A stretch of 40,092 nt of DNA from JABDDM01 sp038240295 (GCA_038240295.1 JBBSDW010000007.1:1-40092); one strand, 5' to 3'; shown: positions 15,067 to 24,161, counted from the stretch's first letter. The notes: generated from the letters alone by a model not told the origin. Program-made: numbers and translations.

Positions 15067-17190
15067 GTGGCCGTCGATTCATTCATAACTTGTCCTTGTT
15101 TCGACGGACACCCATTTCTTTGCGACCTTAGCGTGGAAGAATCAAAACCTGAGACTGGCTTAGTTGCACCTAAACGATTCGTACTCAAGCGCACGACAGA
15201 TCGTTCGCGCGTTGACGAGTCGCGATTCAAGGTTAACTATGATCGCGAGTTGAATGCGGCGCAGCTTGAGGCTGTGCGGCATGTCGATGGACCTGCGCTC
15301 GTAATCGCAGGCGCTGGCACTGGCAAGACGCGGACACTCACCTACCGCGTTGCGCGATTGGTCGAGATGGGCGTTGACCCGAAGAGCATTCTACTTCTCA
15401 CCTTCACACGCCGATCGGCCAAAGAAATGCTGCGACGCGCGGCGGTGCTGCTGCATGATACAAAAGCGGAAGACGTATCCGGCGGTACGTTCCATGCCTT
15501 CGCAAATCTGACGCTGCGGAAATATTCACCCGTCATCGGATACAATCAGAATTTTTCGATCCTCGATCAGGGCGATTCTGAAGATGTGATCAACTTGTTG
15601 CGCACACAGCTCGGCCTCGCTGCCGGTAAAAAGCGCTTCCCGAGAAAGGGTACGCTGCTTTCGATGCACTCACTGCAACTCAGTCGAATGGCACCTTTGG
15701 AAGCCATCATCACGCAAGATTATCCGCACTTTATCGAAGAGACCGAAAACATCACGCGCTTGCTCACTCGCTACGACGATTACAAACGCCGCGCGAATGT
15801 GATGGACTACGATGACCTGATCACGAATCTTGTGTTGCTGCTCGACTCAAGCTCCGAAGTTCGCGCAGCGGTGACGAAGAAGTACAAGTACATCATGGTC
15901 GATGAGTACCAGGATGTCAACCGGTTGCAGGCACGCGTGATCGAGCGGCTATCTTCGAGCCGCGAACCGGCACAGGCGAATGTGATGGTTGTTGGCGACG
16001 ATGCGCAGTCGATCTATAAATTTCGCGGCGCTGATGTTAAGAATATTTTTGAATTCCCAAATCTCTTTCCAGGCGCGCGGATCATTCGGCTCGAAGAGAA
16101 CTACCGATCGACGCAACCGATCCTCGCGCTGACCAATCAGATCATTTCTCTCGCGAGCGAACGCTATGAGAAGACGCTGTTCTCGCGCATGACCTCCGAC
16201 GAACTGCCGCAGGTCGTCTGCGCCGAGAACGAGCATCAGCAGTCGGTGTACGTCGTCGAGAAGATCCTTGAATTTCGAGAGCAAGGCGCTAAGCTCGAAG
16301 ATATTGCCGTGCTTTTTCGCTCGGGCTACATGTCGTTTGATCTCGAACTCGAACTGCAGCGCGCAAATATTCCCTTCCAGAAATTTGGCGGCATGAAGTT
16401 CATCGAGACTGCGCATATCAAGGATCTGACGGCGATGCTGCGCGTGATCCATAATCCGCAGGACGCTGTCAGCTGGTACCGGATTTTGCTGCTGCAGGAT
16501 GGCGTCGGACCGAAATCGGCAGAGAAGATCGTCCAGGATATTTTGAGCAACAAGATCTCGCTCAAGCGTTTCACCGACGATGTCGTGACCGGCATGGAGC
16601 CAGTGCCCGATATGGGGGTGCCGCAAAAAGTGATGCAGCTATTTGGTGCGCTCAAAATGGCGAGCCGCGAGGATGCGCTGCCCTCGGAGCGAACGGAGCA
16701 ACTCATCCAGTTCTACAAACCGCTCCTGCGTAGAAAATACGACGACTACCAAAAGCGCGAGAAAGATCTCGATACGTTTCAGCTTATCACCGATCGCTAT
16801 CGCTCGATGCAGTCGCTCTTGAGCGATCTCTCGCTCGAGCCGCCGACCGAATCCTTGGCCGGTTCCGAAGACGCTCCGAAAGAAGACGAGATCCTCACGC
16901 TCTCGACCATCCACTCCGCGAAGGGTCTTGAGTGGAACACAGTCATCATAACGAATTGCCTGGATGGCCGCTTCCCAAGTATCGCCTCTTCCCATGATCC
17001 CGAGTCGCTCGAAGAAGAACGCCGCCTCATGTACGTCGCAAGCACGCGAGCGAAAGAGCATCTCATCATCACCTATCCAACAAACCTTTACGACCGCGAA
17101 GCCGGTATCGTCCTCTCCAAACCAAGCCGCTTCATCGACGGCCTCGTAGAATCAGAATTCGCCGAAGGCTGGGTGATCGCGGAGGAATAA
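15067..17190 (+). CDS. UvrD/Rep-family superfamily 1 DNA helicase
   Basis: A 3'-5' ATP-dependent DNA helicase of the UvrD/PcrA/Rep group, acting in repair or replication restart. The 707 residues are normal length. Motifs in order: LNAAQLEAVRHVDGPALVIA (Q motif region, from about residue 62), Walker A AGAGTGKTRT, LTFTRRSAKEML, Walker B DEYQDVNRLQ, GDDAQSIYKFRGA (motif III), LEENYRSTQ (motif IV), STIHSAKGLEWNTV (motif V) and RRLMYVASTRAKEHL (motif VI). The start is uncertain: the GTG at 15067 gives about 60 residues before the conserved fold, including FITCPCFDG, whereas most homologs start nearer the Q motif. Whether it is UvrD, PcrA or a separate Rep-like paralog cannot be settled here. Monocistronic by spacing. 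Confidence 0.93.
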   Translation: MAVDSFITCPCFDGHPFLCDLSVEESKPETGLVAPKRFVLKRTTDRSRVDESRFKVNYDRELNAAQLEAVRHVDGPALVIAGAGTGKTRTLTYRVARLVEMGVDPKSILLLTFTRRSAKEMLRRAAVLLHDTKAEDVSGGTFHAFANLTLRKYSPVIGYNQNFSILDQGDSEDVINLLRTQLGLAAGKKRFPRKGTLLSMHSLQLSRMAPLEAIITQDYPHFIEETENITRLLTRYDDYKRRANVMDYDDLITNLVLLLDSSSEVRAAVTKKYKYIMVDEYQDVNRLQARVIERLSSSREPAQANVMVVGDDAQSIYKFRGADVKNIFEFPNLFPGARIIRLEENYRSTQPILALTNQIISLASERYEKTLFSRMTSDELPQVVCAENEHQQSVYVVEKILEFREQGAKLEDIAVLFRSGYMSFDLELELQRANIPFQKFGGMKFIETAHIKDLTAMLRVIHNPQDAVSWYRILLLQDGVGPKSAEKIVQDILSNKISLKRFTDDVVTGMEPVPDMGVPQKVMQLFGALKMASREDALPSERTEQLIQFYKPLLRRKYDDYQKREKDLDTFQLITDRYRSMQSLLSDLSLEPPTESLAGSEDAPKEDEILTLSTIHSAKGLEWNTVIITNCLDGRFPSIASSHDPESLEEERRLMYVASTRAKEHLIITYPTNLYDREAGIVLSKPSRFIDGLVESEFAEGWVIAEE

Positions 17191-17204
17191 TGCGGTTCGG
17201 TTCG

Positions 17205-17212
17205 TATCTTTG
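17205..17212 (+). promoter_or_regulatory. Candidate -7 box before the PuuD-like gene
   Basis: TATCTTTG matches TAnnTTTG exactly and lies 46 bases before the ATG at 17259. A convincing TTG/TTTG element at the -33 distance is not visible, so support is limited. Confidence 0.35.
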
Positions 17213-17258
17213 CCGTCGATAACAGCTTCACTTTCATCAGTCTTAGGAGAACTGCACC

Positions 17259-18023
17259 ATGCAAGGTCTTGATCATCTTTCGATACTGCTGCGATGGATT
17301 CACATCCTCGCCGGAATACTCTGGATCGGTTTGCTTTATTTCTTCAACTTCGTCAACGGTCCGTTCACGGGCACGATGGATGCAGAGACAAAGAAAAAAG
17401 TCATTCCCGAACTCATCCCTCGCGCGCTCTACTGGTTCCGATGGGGAGCGGCATATACCTGGTTGACGGGCGTTTTCCTGCTCATCATTATTTATTACGT
17501 AGGCAATGCTGCGCTTGACACCGGTGTGACCTGGAATGCCGCGAACATCATCATGCTCTGCACGATCTTCGTCATGCCATACGTATATGATGCGTTGTCG
17601 AAAAGCATCAAAGACGCGAAAGTCTTCACGGCAGTCGCGTTTGTGATCGTGACTGCGTTGATTTACCTCGCGCAATCGCCGATGATCGGCTTCGGGTACC
17701 GCGGTTACATGATCTATGTCGGCGGGATGTTTGGAACGATCATGGCCTTCAACGTTTGGTTTCGCATCTGGCCGAATCAGCAGAAGATCATTAACGGCAT
17801 TAAGACGGGCCCGCCAGCCGAAGCTTCCGTCGCTGCGCTTGCAGGGCTACGCTCAAAACACAACACCTATATGTCAGTGCCGCTCGTATGGGCGATGATC
17901 AACGTACACTCGGTCGTGTTCTCAAGTGCGAACGGCTGGATCGTTCTTCCGATCGTGATCCTGGTCGGCTGGTTCTTCACGATGCTGATCTATAAGAAGG
18001 CCGCGAAGATCAAAGGGTTCTAA
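17259..18023 (+). CDS. PuuD-like urate hydroxylase membrane domain protein
   Basis: A 254-residue polytopic membrane protein with about seven or eight hydrophobic segments. The start MQGLDHLSILLRWIHILAGI, then LWIGLLYFFNF, and the later RSKHNTYMSVPLVWAMINVH are the hallmark blocks of the urate oxidase N-terminal family (PuuD), with histidines suited to bind heme or metal. Characterised PuuD proteins carry an additional C-terminal cytochrome c domain (CxxCH), which is missing here, so this protein ends where the membrane domain ends. No purine catabolism gene is near, so urate oxidation is a family-based suggestion only. A Shine-Dalgarno-like TTAGGAGAA lies 8 bases before the ATG. A strong terminator follows at 18049. 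Confidence 0.75.
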   Translation: MQGLDHLSILLRWIHILAGILWIGLLYFFNFVNGPFTGTMDAETKKKVIPELIPRALYWFRWGAAYTWLTGVFLLIIIYYVGNAALDTGVTWNAANIIMLCTIFVMPYVYDALSKSIKDAKVFTAVAFVIVTALIYLAQSPMIGFGYRGYMIYVGGMFGTIMAFNVWFRIWPNQQKIINGIKTGPPAEASVAALAGLRSKHNTYMSVPLVWAMINVHSVVFSSANGWIVLPIVILVGWFFTMLIYKKAAKIKGF

Positions 18024-18048
18024 CGCCCAAAGCCAGTCTCAAATTGGA

Positions 18049-18081
18049 GAGGAGTTGCTGAAGGCAACTCCTCTTTTTTTT
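18049..18081 (+). terminator. Rho-independent terminator of the PuuD-like gene
   Basis: GAGGAGTTGC (18049-18058) pairs perfectly with GCAACTCCTC (18064-18073) across a 5-base loop and is followed by eight T residues (18074-18081). It starts 26 bases after the stop codon and ends three bases before the end of the convergent spmB. Confidence 0.93.
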
Positions 18082-18083
18082 GA

Positions 18084-18626
18084 TCATCGAAAAAGCATCC
18101 GCACCAAGATCACACTCATGATCACACTCACAATGTCTGCGAATATCCCAGCGATCGCGGCGTGGCGAACACGCTTGACTCCAACAGAGCCGAAATAAAC
18201 GGCTAAAACATAAAACGTCGTTTCGTGGCTTCCCATCATCGACGAAGCGAGCCGGCCGAGGAAAGAATCGGGGCCGTGGGTTTTCAGGATGTCGGTCATG
18301 AGTCCGAGCGAGCCTGATCCCGAGAGATTGCGAATGACGGCAAGCGGGAATAGCTCGCTCGGGAATCCGACGGCGTTCGTGATCGGACTTAAAACAGAAG
18401 TGAGAAAATCCATCGCGCCCGAAGCGCGAAACATCGCGATCGCGACGAGCATCGCGACGAGATAGGGAATGATCTTCACGGCAACTCCAAACCCATCCTT
18501 GGCGCCTTCGACGAATTCTTCATAAACTTTAACTTTGCGAATGGCTGCAACCGCGACGATCACAAAGATCAAAACAGGTATCGCGAGATTCGAGAGCAGC
18601 TTGACGACGGTGAGAAAAATATCCAT
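18084..18626 (-). CDS. spmB: Spore maturation protein B-like / nucleoside recognition membrane protein
   Basis: A 180-residue membrane protein with about five hydrophobic helices. The VVKLLSNLAIPVLIFVIV start, YEEFVEGAKDGFGVAVKIIP, the FPLAVIRNLSGSGSLGL block and MMGSHETTFYVLAVYFGSVG are the standard SpmB blocks of the nucleoside recognition (Gate) family. In Bacillus SpmA and SpmB are needed for spore core dehydration, but the pair is widespread in bacteria that do not sporulate, where transport of a small metabolite is suspected. It follows spmA on the same strand by 31 bp, so the two are one operon. Nothing else in the window suggests sporulation. Confidence 0.92.
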   Translation of the reverse strand: MDIFLTVVKLLSNLAIPVLIFVIVAVAAIRKVKVYEEFVEGAKDGFGVAVKIIPYLVAMLVAIAMFRASGAMDFLTSVLSPITNAVGFPSELFPLAVIRNLSGSGSLGLMTDILKTHGPDSFLGRLASSMMGSHETTFYVLAVYFGSVGVKRVRHAAIAGIFADIVSVIMSVILVRMLFR

Positions 18627-18657
18627 GTGGGCTTCTTGAGTTCTTAGTTTTTAGTGC

Positions 18658-19662
18658 TTAGTTCTTAGTTGGGGAGGGGGCGGGAGTTGCTTGGGGCATG
18701 GGATAAAAGCGCTCGATCATTCTAGTAAATAATACTCCGAGGATAAGGCTTACCAGCGTTGCCAGAAATGTGGGCATGATGATCTCCGATGGATCTTTGG
18801 AGCCTAAGGAAAGTCTGATCGCGATAACTGTTGCCGGTACGAGAGTGAGCGCCGTTGTATTGATCGTCAGGAACATGCACATCGCATTCGTTGCGGTGCC
18901 GGCAACGGGGTTGAGTTTGTTGAGTTCTTCCATTGCTTTGAGTCCGAGCGGCGTCGCAGCATTGCTAAGCCCGAGAAAATTCGCGGTCAGGTTCATGACC
19001 ATCGCTCCCATTGCCGGATGCTCCGGTGGTACGTCGGGGAATAAGCGCACCATGATCGGCTTGACGAATTTCGCGAGCGTTGTGACAAGCCCAGCCGCCT
19101 CGGCGATCTTCATGATGCCGAGCCAGAGTGTCATGACGCCGATGAGTCCGAGCGCGATCGTAACAGCTACGTCGGCCATCTTGAGTACGCCGTCGTTCGT
19201 GACTTTGGTCATGATCCGAAAGTAGGTTGGAAGCGGTACGAAACGGAGAACTGCGGCATGCGTCGAATCTCCGGTGACCCATTGCGCAGTGCCAGTCAGT
19301 TTTGTTGCGTCGCCGCTTGCATTCGCAATGTCGATCAGGATGGCAGGAGATGCATCAGTAAGGGTGATCGTCGCGGTGCCGGAAGGTTTGGATGAAGTCG
19401 TGACAAGATCGATCGGTGCCAGGAGTGTGTCGGTTTTTAACGAATCCGTCTCACGCTTGCCATAAAGATCGCTGAGCGATTTCTTCGTGATGATCGCTTT
19501 GGCGGTGAAGTGATTCGGTCCGGCGATGGCAATGCCTTTGTCGGCCGTGAGCGCGATCGGCGAATTATTCCGGAAGCGGTCGCTTGCGAGTTCGCTGATG
19601 TCGCGACCAAGCGCAACAACGACTGCGATGACGATGAGCCCTAACCAGATCTTATTGAGCAT
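18658..19662 (-). CDS. spmA: Spore maturation protein A-like membrane protein with large extracytoplasmic insert
   Basis: I start the gene at the ATG 19660-19662 (MLNKIWLGLIVIAVVVALGR), the universal SpmA beginning; a much longer open frame continues to 20322, but lies over ygfZ in antisense. The conserved fold resumes at IALGLIGVMTLWLGIMKIAE and continues through FPDVPPEHPAMGAMVMNLTA, NFLGLSNAATPLGLKAMEEL and a GTATNAMCMFLTINTTALTL block. Between the first helix and the rest (about residues 27-155) lie some 130 residues with a regular hydrophilic and strand-like pattern that ordinary SpmA proteins (near 195 residues) lack; by topology this insert would be outside the membrane. The protein is 334 residues. 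It is followed by spmB, its usual partner. Confidence 0.9.
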   Translation of the reverse strand: MLNKIWLGLIVIAVVVALGRDISELASDRFRNNSPIALTADKGIAIAGPNHFTAKAIITKKSLSDLYGKRETDSLKTDTLLAPIDLVTTSSKPSGTATITLTDASPAILIDIANASGDATKLTGTAQWVTGDSTHAAVLRFVPLPTYFRIMTKVTNDGVLKMADVAVTIALGLIGVMTLWLGIMKIAEAAGLVTTLAKFVKPIMVRLFPDVPPEHPAMGAMVMNLTANFLGLSNAATPLGLKAMEELNKLNPVAGTATNAMCMFLTINTTALTLVPATVIAIRLSLGSKDPSEIIMPTFLATLVSLILGVLFTRMIERFYPMPQATPAPSPTKN

Positions 19663-19761
19663 GCGTAAATGTGGATGAAGTCCTGAAATATAACACCCGG
19701 AGCGGATTCGAAGCCTCGAATTCAAACCGCGAAGATAATTGTTAGTATCGGCTGGACGAAC

Positions 19762-20778
19762 ATGCCAATGATAAATAGCGAAGCATACGCGCGGTCGAAA
19801 AACGTGATCGGCTTTTATGATCAATCTGCCACCATGGGCAGGGTCATCGGTCGTGGCAAAGATGCCGTCGACCTGTTGCACCGAATGTCGACGAATGATC
19901 TCAAATCGGTCGAGCAAAAAATGCACGGCGCACAAACCGTGCTTACGAGCGAGAAGGGAAGGATCATCGACCTCGTGACCGTCGTCAATCGTGGCGAAGA
20001 TATTCTTCTCGTTACGAGCAAAGGCCACGAAGAGAAGATCATCACGTGGCTCGATAAATTTACGATCATGGACGATGCGCGCTTTAGCCGTGTAACCGAC
20101 GAGGTCGATCAATGTCTTCTGATCGGTCGAGGTGCCTATCAATTTGTGAAAGAACTGCTCGGCGTCGATCCATCGAGTATCGAACGCTTCAGTATGCTTG
20201 ATTCGACGATCGCAGGCGTTCCAGTTCAGATCCAAAAGAGTCTGCGTATCGCCGAGAGCGGTTGGCTGATCTTTGCCGAGCGCGCAAATGGTGATGCAGT
20301 GAAACAAGCGCTTGTGAGTCACGTCGAGTCAGTGGATGGGAGTGTGCTGACTGATGAAATGTTTGACGTACTTCGTATCGAGTCAGGTATCCCGATCGCG
20401 CCGAATGAACTCAACGAAAAGCATAATCCGCTCGAATCCGCGCTCGTATCGGCTGTGAGTTTTACGAAAGGCTGCTACATCGGCCAGGAAGTGATCGCAC
20501 GTTTGGATAGCTACGACAAGGTGCAGCGGCATTTGATGGGGCTCGTACTTGGCGAGGATGCAGGAAATGTTGTGGTGCCGGTAAAACTTTTCGCAGGCAC
20601 CGAAGAGGCGGGCGAGCTAACAAGTGTGGCATATTCTCCTGGACTTGAACGAATGATCGGTCTCGGCTATATCAGGAACGCCTACACAAATGCTGGTTCG
20701 GAACTTCAAATTGTTGATGGTGATAGGAAGATCGGTGCAACAATGCAGAAGCTTCCGTTTGAAATGGAGTTAGTTTAA
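19762..20778 (+). CDS. ygfZ: Tetrahydrofolate-dependent Fe-S cluster repair protein YgfZ/GcvT-like
   Basis: A 338-residue member of the GcvT-like folate-binding family. The signature of YgfZ, KGCYIGQEVIAR, is at about residues 236-247 and includes the redox-active cysteine; GcvT proteins lack this motif. The N-terminal half (GRVIGRGKDAVDLLHRMSTN, then KGRIIDLVTVVNRG) shows the folate-domain pattern, and the C-terminal barrel is present. YgfZ helps maintain certain [4Fe-4S] enzymes. It lies three bases in front of nadA, which encodes a [4Fe-4S] enzyme, so co-expression is plausible. No strong ribosome binding site was found; the start ATG at 19762 is chosen because the fold begins soon after. 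Confidence 0.9.
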   Translation: MPMINSEAYARSKNVIGFYDQSATMGRVIGRGKDAVDLLHRMSTNDLKSVEQKMHGAQTVLTSEKGRIIDLVTVVNRGEDILLVTSKGHEEKIITWLDKFTIMDDARFSRVTDEVDQCLLIGRGAYQFVKELLGVDPSSIERFSMLDSTIAGVPVQIQKSLRIAESGWLIFAERANGDAVKQALVSHVESVDGSVLTDEMFDVLRIESGIPIAPNELNEKHNPLESALVSAVSFTKGCYIGQEVIARLDSYDKVQRHLMGLVLGEDAGNVVVPVKLFAGTEEAGELTSVAYSPGLERMIGLGYIRNAYTNAGSELQIVDGDRKIGATMQKLPFEMELV

Positions 20779-20781
20779 TTC

Positions 20782-21912
20782 ATGTCAGAAGTTCTCGAGC
20801 TTCCCGTAGTCGCATTGCCGGATGAACTGCTCGTTGCCGAGACGACTTCGATCAGTGTCGTAGAACGTATTCATGCGCTGAAAGAAGAGCTGCGCGACAA
20901 AGTGGTCATTCTCGGTCATCACTACCAACGCGATGACATCGTGCAGTTTGCCGATCGCACCGGCGACTCGTTCGAACTCGCGCGCTACGCTGCAGATCTC
21001 CGCGATCGTGAGTTTATCATCTTCTGCGGCGTTCACTTTATGGCAGAGACAGCCGATATCCTTTCGGGCCCAAATCAAAAAGTCATTCTGCCCGATCTGA
21101 AAGCAGGCTGCTCGATGAGCGACATGGCGCGCCTTGAACAAGTGCAGGACGCATGGGAATATTTGGATGGAGTGATCGATACGTCGAAAGTTTGCCCGAT
21201 CACCTATATGAATTCGAGTGCCGCGATCAAAGCGTTTTGCGGCGAACATGGTGGCGCCGTTTCGACGAGTTCGAACAACAAGGCAATTTTTGAATGGGCG
21301 TTTGCAAATGGCTTCGAAAAGATCTTTTTCTTTCCCGATCAGCATCTTGGCCGTAACACTGCCTATTTCCAGCTCGGCATTCCGATCGTCGATATTTCTC
21401 TTTACGACCAGACGCAAATTGGCGGTGGGCTGCACGATGAAGAGTTGACATCGGCCAAAGTGTTGCTCTGGCGCGGCCACTGCTCGGTCCATCAGCATTT
21501 CCAGGCCTCGCATCCGAACATTATGCGAGCGCTTTATCCTGGCATTCAGGTGATGGTGCATCCCGAGTGTAATTTCGAAGTCGTCAAGAACTCCGACAAA
21601 GTCGGCTCGACGGCATTCATCATGAAGACCGTCGAAGAAGCACCGGCTGGAAGCTCATGGGCGATCGGTACGGAGCATCATCTTGTCCACCGGCTCAAGC
21701 ATGAGCATCCTGATCAATTTATTACGACACTCGCGCCTTACGCATGCGAGTGCGCAACAATGTATCGGATCTCTCCAGAAGCCCTGCTCGACATTCTCGA
21801 GCATATTAAAAAAGGCGAAGTAAAGAACCAGATCGTCGTCGCGCCGGAGACTGCAAAATGGGCGAGCGTTGCCTTGCAGCGCATGCTCGATATCACCAAG
21901 CGAGCAAAGTGA
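20782..21912 (+). CDS. nadA: Quinolinate synthase
   Basis: NadA condenses iminoaspartate with dihydroxyacetone phosphate to quinolinate in de novo NAD synthesis and carries an oxygen-sensitive [4Fe-4S] cluster. The 376-residue protein shows the family motifs: VVILGHHYQRDDIVQFAD, GDSFELAR, CGVHFMAETA, LPDLKAGCSMSDM with the first cluster cysteine, TYMNSSAAIKAFCGEHGG, FFPDQHLGRNTA, VHPECNFEVV with the second, and YACECATMYR with the third. All three cluster ligands are therefore present. The start is the ATG at 20782, three bases after ygfZ. NadB and NadC are not in the window. Confidence 0.97.
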   Translation: MSEVLELPVVALPDELLVAETTSISVVERIHALKEELRDKVVILGHHYQRDDIVQFADRTGDSFELARYAADLRDREFIIFCGVHFMAETADILSGPNQKVILPDLKAGCSMSDMARLEQVQDAWEYLDGVIDTSKVCPITYMNSSAAIKAFCGEHGGAVSTSSNNKAIFEWAFANGFEKIFFFPDQHLGRNTAYFQLGIPIVDISLYDQTQIGGGLHDEELTSAKVLLWRGHCSVHQHFQASHPNIMRALYPGIQVMVHPECNFEVVKNSDKVGSTAFIMKTVEEAPAGSSWAIGTEHHLVHRLKHEHPDQFITTLAPYACECATMYRISPEALLDILEHIKKGEVKNQIVVAPETAKWASVALQRMLDITKRAK

Positions 21913-22037
21913 TGCCGTAATGCGAGCAGTCGAATTTCTCCCGCGCATTGTCAGTTATCAGAACAGGCCGAACGACCAGTGACTGCGGTGGCCTACCAGA
22001 ATCGTTGTAAGATCTTTCACTTTATCGCAAGAATCCA

Positions 22038-23024
22038 TTGCCATCCGTTAAACACAAAGCTCCCAAAGCGTATCTCGACGAGAAGTTTCTGATCAGTCCG
22101 GAAGCGCGCGGGATGCGCATCCTCAGCGAATACGTGGAGCCACGCTCAAGGCTCGCACACGCTCGGGTCAAGGATACGATCGTCTTTTTTGGCAGCGCAC
22201 GCATTCAGTCGCCGGAGGAAGCTGATGCTGAACTTCGCCAGTTAAAGAATGCAAAGTCACTTGCCGAGCAGACCAATTCGTTTTCGAAAGAGGTTGCGTC
22301 GGAGCTCGAAGAAGCGTTGCGTCGAGCAAAGATGCACAAAGAGCTTGCCCGTTATTATAACGACGCCACGGAGCTCGCCCGCTTACTGACCGAGTGGTCG
22401 ATCACGCAGGCTGCGCAGTCTTATGAAAAAGCGCAAATGGCGAAGGGTCAGGTCGCCGCCGCGCAGGTGCGCGAGCAGATTCCTTATGTCAATGTCGAGT
22501 CGATCAAGACGCATTCGTTTCGCCAGCGATATGTGATCTGCTCTGGCGGCGGACCTGGGATCATGGAAGCGGCGAACCGCGGTGCATCGCTCGCCGGTGG
22601 AAAAACGATCGGCTTCAACATTGCGCTGCCCTTCGAACAAATGCCAAACTCCTACATCACCGACGAACTCAATTTTGAATTTCATTACTTCTTCATGCGC
22701 AAATTTTGGTTTGCGTATTTGGGAAAGGCACTCGTAATCTTTCCCGGTGGCTTCGGCACGATGGATGAACTCTTCGAATGCCTGACGCTCATCCAGACCG
22801 GCAAGATCCGGAAGAAAATGCCGATCGTCGTCTATGGCACTGGCTTTTGGCAGAAAATCGTCGATTTGGAAATGCTCGAGTACTTTGGGATGATCTCCCG
22901 TCAGGATCTGAATCTGATCCATTTTTCGGATTCACCGCAAGAGGCCTTTGAATATCTCACCTCGGAGCTTAACCGTCTCGATGAAGGCGAAGAGAGTTTC
23001 ATGAATAGTAATCCGCTGGCCTAA
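22038..23024 (+). CDS. LOG-family (lysine decarboxylase-like) Rossmann protein with helical inserts
   Basis: A 328-residue member of the LOG family; family members are cytokinin-activating phosphoribohydrolases or of unknown nucleotide-hydrolase function. The signature motifs are FPGGFGTMDELFE (about residues 232-244) and GGGPGIMEAANRGA (about 172-185). IVFFGSARIQSPEEADAEL gives the first strand. Compared with ordinary about 190-residue LOG proteins, two helical, charged inserts are present, near residues 63-90 (KNAKSLAEQTNSFSKEVASE) and 120-150. The start is a TTG at 22038 with no clear Shine-Dalgarno; a downstream ATG at 22113 would remove conserved sequence upstream of the first strand. 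It is the only gene between nadA and the SirB1-like gene. Confidence 0.85.
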   Translation: MPSVKHKAPKAYLDEKFLISPEARGMRILSEYVEPRSRLAHARVKDTIVFFGSARIQSPEEADAELRQLKNAKSLAEQTNSFSKEVASELEEALRRAKMHKELARYYNDATELARLLTEWSITQAAQSYEKAQMAKGQVAAAQVREQIPYVNVESIKTHSFRQRYVICSGGGPGIMEAANRGASLAGGKTIGFNIALPFEQMPNSYITDELNFEFHYFFMRKFWFAYLGKALVIFPGGFGTMDELFECLTLIQTGKIRKKMPIVVYGTGFWQKIVDLEMLEYFGMISRQDLNLIHFSDSPQEAFEYLTSELNRLDEGEESFMNSNPLA

Positions 23025-23099
23025 AGAATATTTTAGCAAGATGAAGGATTGTATTTCGACAGTGACGGTGTTGCACCCATAGCATTCTCCAAAAGCTTT

Positions 23100-24056
23100 A
23101 TGGCGTTGTCGCAGGATCCGGTTCATACACTCACAAAGATCGAGGTCGAGAAATCGACTCCCGACCCAGAACTGCAACCACTCTTTAGCCTGCTCGACGA
23201 TCCCGATGTCCGAATCTCCGAAGCCGTCATCGAACGACTTCGTAGCAAAGGCGATGTCATTCTCAATCATCTGCTCGATTTTGTCGATCGCACAGACGAT
23301 GAACTCGCCGGCGATCGCGCTTCCACGCTCGTACGCGAATTGAACGAAGAGCGCCTCGCAAAAGAATTTTCGGTACTCAACAAACGGCTCGACTGGGGCG
23401 ACCCGCGTGCGCTTGAAGATGGAGCGTTCCTCGTTGCACGCTATGGATATCCGAGGCTCAACATCGAACATTACCGTTTCGAACTCTCGGCGCTCGCTGG
23501 GATGCTTCGCGACAGGATAGCCGGTGTTCATTCACCGCTCGAAGTGCTCGCGATCACCAACGATTTCTTTTTCGAGAAGCAAAAATTTCGGGGCAACCAA
23601 AGCGCGTTTCTGGAAGCCGATAACAGTTATCTCAATCGGGTGCTCGATCGCAAGATGGGCATCCCGATCTCGCTTGCAGTTCTCTACTTGCTTATCGCGA
23701 AAATGCGCGTCGGTCTTCCGTTTGCCGGAGCAAGCGCACCTGGCCATTTCCTGATCCGCTACGATGGCGCACTTGAAGAACCGTTATTTATCGATGCCTT
23801 CAATGGCGGCGTTGTCCTGCGCAGGCGAGATATTAAGCGGTTCCTCGATGCTTCCAAGATGAAGTACAAGGATATCTTTCTTGAGCCGGCGGAAGATCGG
23901 ACGATTATTCTCCGAATGATTCGCAACCTTATCATGGTCTTTGGCGAGCAGCATGACATCACTGCGCAGCGCGCCTTTAAGCGGTTTCTGAGAATTCTCA
24001 TTCCTCAGACGGTCGTCACTCCCGATGATGTTTACCTCGAGGATGTCGGCGATTAA
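23100..24056 (+). CDS. SirB1/transglutaminase-like core2 family protein
   Basis: A protein of 318 residues if it starts at the ATG 23100; a TTG at 23049 would add 17. Residues about 25-130 are helical. The recognisable core is at about 160-240: DNSYLNRVLDRKMGIPISLA, VLYLLIAKMRVGLPFAG and APGHFLIRYDG, which is the SirB1-type pattern of the transglutaminase-like core2 family, followed by LFIDAFNGGVVLRRRDIKRF and a TPR-like C-terminal helix region. The usual cysteine of transglutaminases is not evident near that block, as is common for SirB1 proteins. The biochemical role of this family is unclear; association with regulatory or peptidoglycan functions has been proposed for relatives. No partner gene is adjacent. 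Confidence 0.8.
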   Translation: MALSQDPVHTLTKIEVEKSTPDPELQPLFSLLDDPDVRISEAVIERLRSKGDVILNHLLDFVDRTDDELAGDRASTLVRELNEERLAKEFSVLNKRLDWGDPRALEDGAFLVARYGYPRLNIEHYRFELSALAGMLRDRIAGVHSPLEVLAITNDFFFEKQKFRGNQSAFLEADNSYLNRVLDRKMGIPISLAVLYLLIAKMRVGLPFAGASAPGHFLIRYDGALEEPLFIDAFNGGVVLRRRDIKRFLDASKMKYKDIFLEPAEDRTIILRMIRNLIMVFGEQHDITAQRAFKRFLRILIPQTVVTPDDVYLEDVGD

Positions 24057-24161
24057 GTTTGCCTACGCGTTCTGAACGATTATCCTGCTTCGAGACTTTT
24101 CGTTTGAGGTTGTCTGGCAGCTATTGCCAGCCTGTCTGCGTCGGTAATTCTAACGAAGGAT

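Noticed and set aside
19663..20322. 220-codon N-terminal extension of the spmA frame
   Set aside because: It lies antisense to ygfZ, shows no SpmA features, and the family start MLNKIWL lies at 19662.
20785..21561. 258-codon minus-strand open frame
   Set aside because: Antisense shadow of nadA.
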